A DNA stretch of 6,567 nucleotides, taken from assembly GCA_047920935.1 (NCBI GenBank), contig JBLRXD010000257.1, forward strand, positions 1 to 6,567, given 5' to 3'. Within the stretch, counting starts at the first letter, position 1; every line of letters begins with the position of its first letter. The notes under the pieces are model-generated. The model was not told where the DNA came from and did no database searches. It worked only from the letters and a program-made list of their open reading frames with translations. The stretch is from UBA7803 sp047920935. Lineage in GTDB: Bacteria > Pseudomonadota > Gammaproteobacteria > Pseudomonadales > Azotimanducaceae. This document shows, one piece after another, positions 5,784-6,567 of this stretch. Made by a program: the position numbers and the translations under genes.

Positions 5784-6500
5784 ATGAAGAAAGCCATCAT
5801 CATCGGCGTGGGGCCTCTGGAGGGCCTGGGCGCGCAACTCTGCCTGCGCTTCGCTACCGAGGGTCTGCACGTCATTCTGGCGGGGCGCACCGGCGAGCAG
5901 CTCGAAGCGCTGGTGAAGACGATTCGCGACGCGGGCGGAACCGCCACTTCGGTGGTGGCCGACGCCACCCGCGAGGAAGACGTGCTGCAGCTGTTCGACG
6001 TCGCCGGCGACGAGCTCGACCTGGCCATCTACAACGCCGGCAACAACACCCCGGGGCGCATCGTCGACATGGATGCCGCCTACTTCGAGAAAGCCTGGCG
6101 GGTGGGTTGCTACGGCGGCTTCCTGTTCGGGCGCGAAGCGGTGCGGCGGATGCTGCCGAACGGCAGCGGCACCCTGCTGTTCACCGGCGCCAGCGCGTCG
6201 CTGCGCGGCCGGGCCAACTTCGGCGCCTTCAATGCCGCCAAAGGCGCGCTGCGCAATCTGGCCCAGGCCATGGCCAAGGAGTACGGCCGCGAAGGCATTC
6301 ACGTGGGTCACGTGGTGATCGATGGCGCCATCGGTGGCGACAAGATCCGCCAGGCGGTTCCGGAATACGCCGAGAAGCTCGGCGAGCAGGGGCTCATCAG
6401 CCTCGACGGCATCGTCGACGGCTATGCTTATCTGTACCACCAGCAACCGCGGGCCTGGACGTTCGAACTCGACGTGCGAACGTCGCAGGAACGCTGGTAG
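5784..6500 (+). CDS. SDR-family oxidoreductase lacking the canonical catalytic Tyr and Asn
   Basis: This is a 238-residue Rossmann-fold protein of classical SDR length. Seen: cofactor loop GVGPLEGLG (8-16); AGR (33-35), where Arg35 suggests NADP; Asp60; YNAGN (83-87); Ser137 in FTGASAS; and FGAFNAAKGALRNLAQ (146-161). Odd: the canonical YxxxK reads Phe149-x-x-x-Lys153, and the Asn of the fourth-helix motif (WRVN) is Gly108. Only Ser and Lys of the N-S-Y-K tetrad remain. From memory, related proteobacterial SDRs share a Phe there, so this looks like subfamily character rather than a broken gene; the frame is intact and the C-terminus (ELDVRTSQERW) looks complete. GGAG lies ten bases before ATG 5784. 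It is the last gene of the run, 34 bp behind the dehydrogenase. The stop TAG lies inside a REP-like GTAG head. Activity is uncertain; it may bind cofactor without classical reduction. Confidence 0.9.
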   Translation: MKKAIIIGVGPLEGLGAQLCLRFATEGLHVILAGRTGEQLEALVKTIRDAGGTATSVVADATREEDVLQLFDVAGDELDLAIYNAGNNTPGRIVDMDAAYFEKAWRVGCYGGFLFGREAVRRMLPNGSGTLLFTGASASLRGRANFGAFNAAKGALRNLAQAMAKEYGREGIHVGHVVIDGAIGGDKIRQAVPEYAEKLGEQGLISLDGIVDGYAYLYHQQPRAWTFELDVRTSQERW

Positions 6501-6532
6501 GAGCGATCTCCTGATCGCGATCTGGAGATCGC
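6497..6532. repeat. GTAG-headed REP-like element with tandem GCGATC hairpins
   Basis: GTAGGAGCGAT (6497-6507) repeats the head of the element at 1603. GCGATC (6503-6508), loop TCCT, GATCGC (6513-6518) makes one perfect hairpin. GCGATC (6517-6522), loop TGGA, GATCGC (6527-6532) makes a second that shares two bases with the first. GATCGCGATC (6513-6522) is itself a palindrome. The TAG of the head is the SDR stop codon. Confidence 0.7.
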
Positions 6533-6536
6533 TTTT
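6502..6536 (+). terminator. Likely intrinsic terminator of the esterase-SDR operon
   Basis: AGCGATCTCC (6502-6511) pairs perfectly with GGAGATCGCT (6524-6533) around a 12-base loop. A TTTT run at 6533-6536 overlaps the base of the stem, with CT following. The stem starts two bases after the SDR stop codon. The same bases form the REP-like element, so a repeat seems to serve as the terminator. Confidence 0.7.
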
Positions 6537-6567
6537 CTGGAACAAACCGGCCCGGAAACTGGGGGCT

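Noticed and set aside
5487..6545. Minus-strand open frame of 352 codons
   Set aside because: It is antisense to the SDR and the end of the dehydrogenase, both with clear motifs.

Overview
This GC-rich window reads as ordinary, gene-dense chromosome from a gammaproteobacterium, probably pseudomonad-like. The taxonomic hint comes from protein resemblance (the first gene closely resembles Pseudomonas D-arginine dehydrogenase, compared from memory) and from two GTAG-headed palindromes of the REP type common in that group. The species cannot be fixed from the sequence. No rRNA, tRNA, CRISPR array, insertion sequence, phage gene or integrase was seen.

Left block (1-1600). A truncated FAD-dependent D-amino-acid dehydrogenase/oxidase runs off the left edge on the minus strand. 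It is divergent from a plus-strand enoyl-CoA hydratase/isomerase-family gene that keeps only one of the two usual catalytic glutamates. Just after this gene, in a convergent gap, lies a REP-like palindrome.

Middle block (1600-3400, minus strand). Read 5' to 3' on the minus strand, this is a ClpP-family serine peptidase paralogue, a small alpha/beta hydrolase 34 bp behind it (likely the same transcript), and then a 100-residue unrecognised protein with a CxxC motif and its own strong Shine-Dalgarno (SD) sequence. The ClpP-like protein aligns without gaps to mature E. coli ClpP and has a full Ser-His-Asp triad, but a different N-terminal gate.

Right block (3535-6500, plus strand). Divergent from the clpP-like gene across a repeat-rich 136-bp control region is a compact four-gene run: a hormone-sensitive-lipase-type esterase, a YCII-domain protein, a D-2-hydroxyacid dehydrogenase and an atypical short-chain dehydrogenase/reductase (SDR). 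Gaps are 44, 14 and 34 bp. The run closes with a hairpin and T-run that is also the second GTAG-headed repeat. An esterase plus two oxidoreductases suggests conversion of a hydroxy/oxo-acid ester, but no substrate can be named.

There is no clear sign of a new multi-gene system. The points most worth checking are the noncanonical ClpP paralogue, the SDR lacking its catalytic Tyr and Asn, the hydratase-fold enzyme lacking one Glu, and the tandem GATCGC hairpins supplying both stop codon and terminator.
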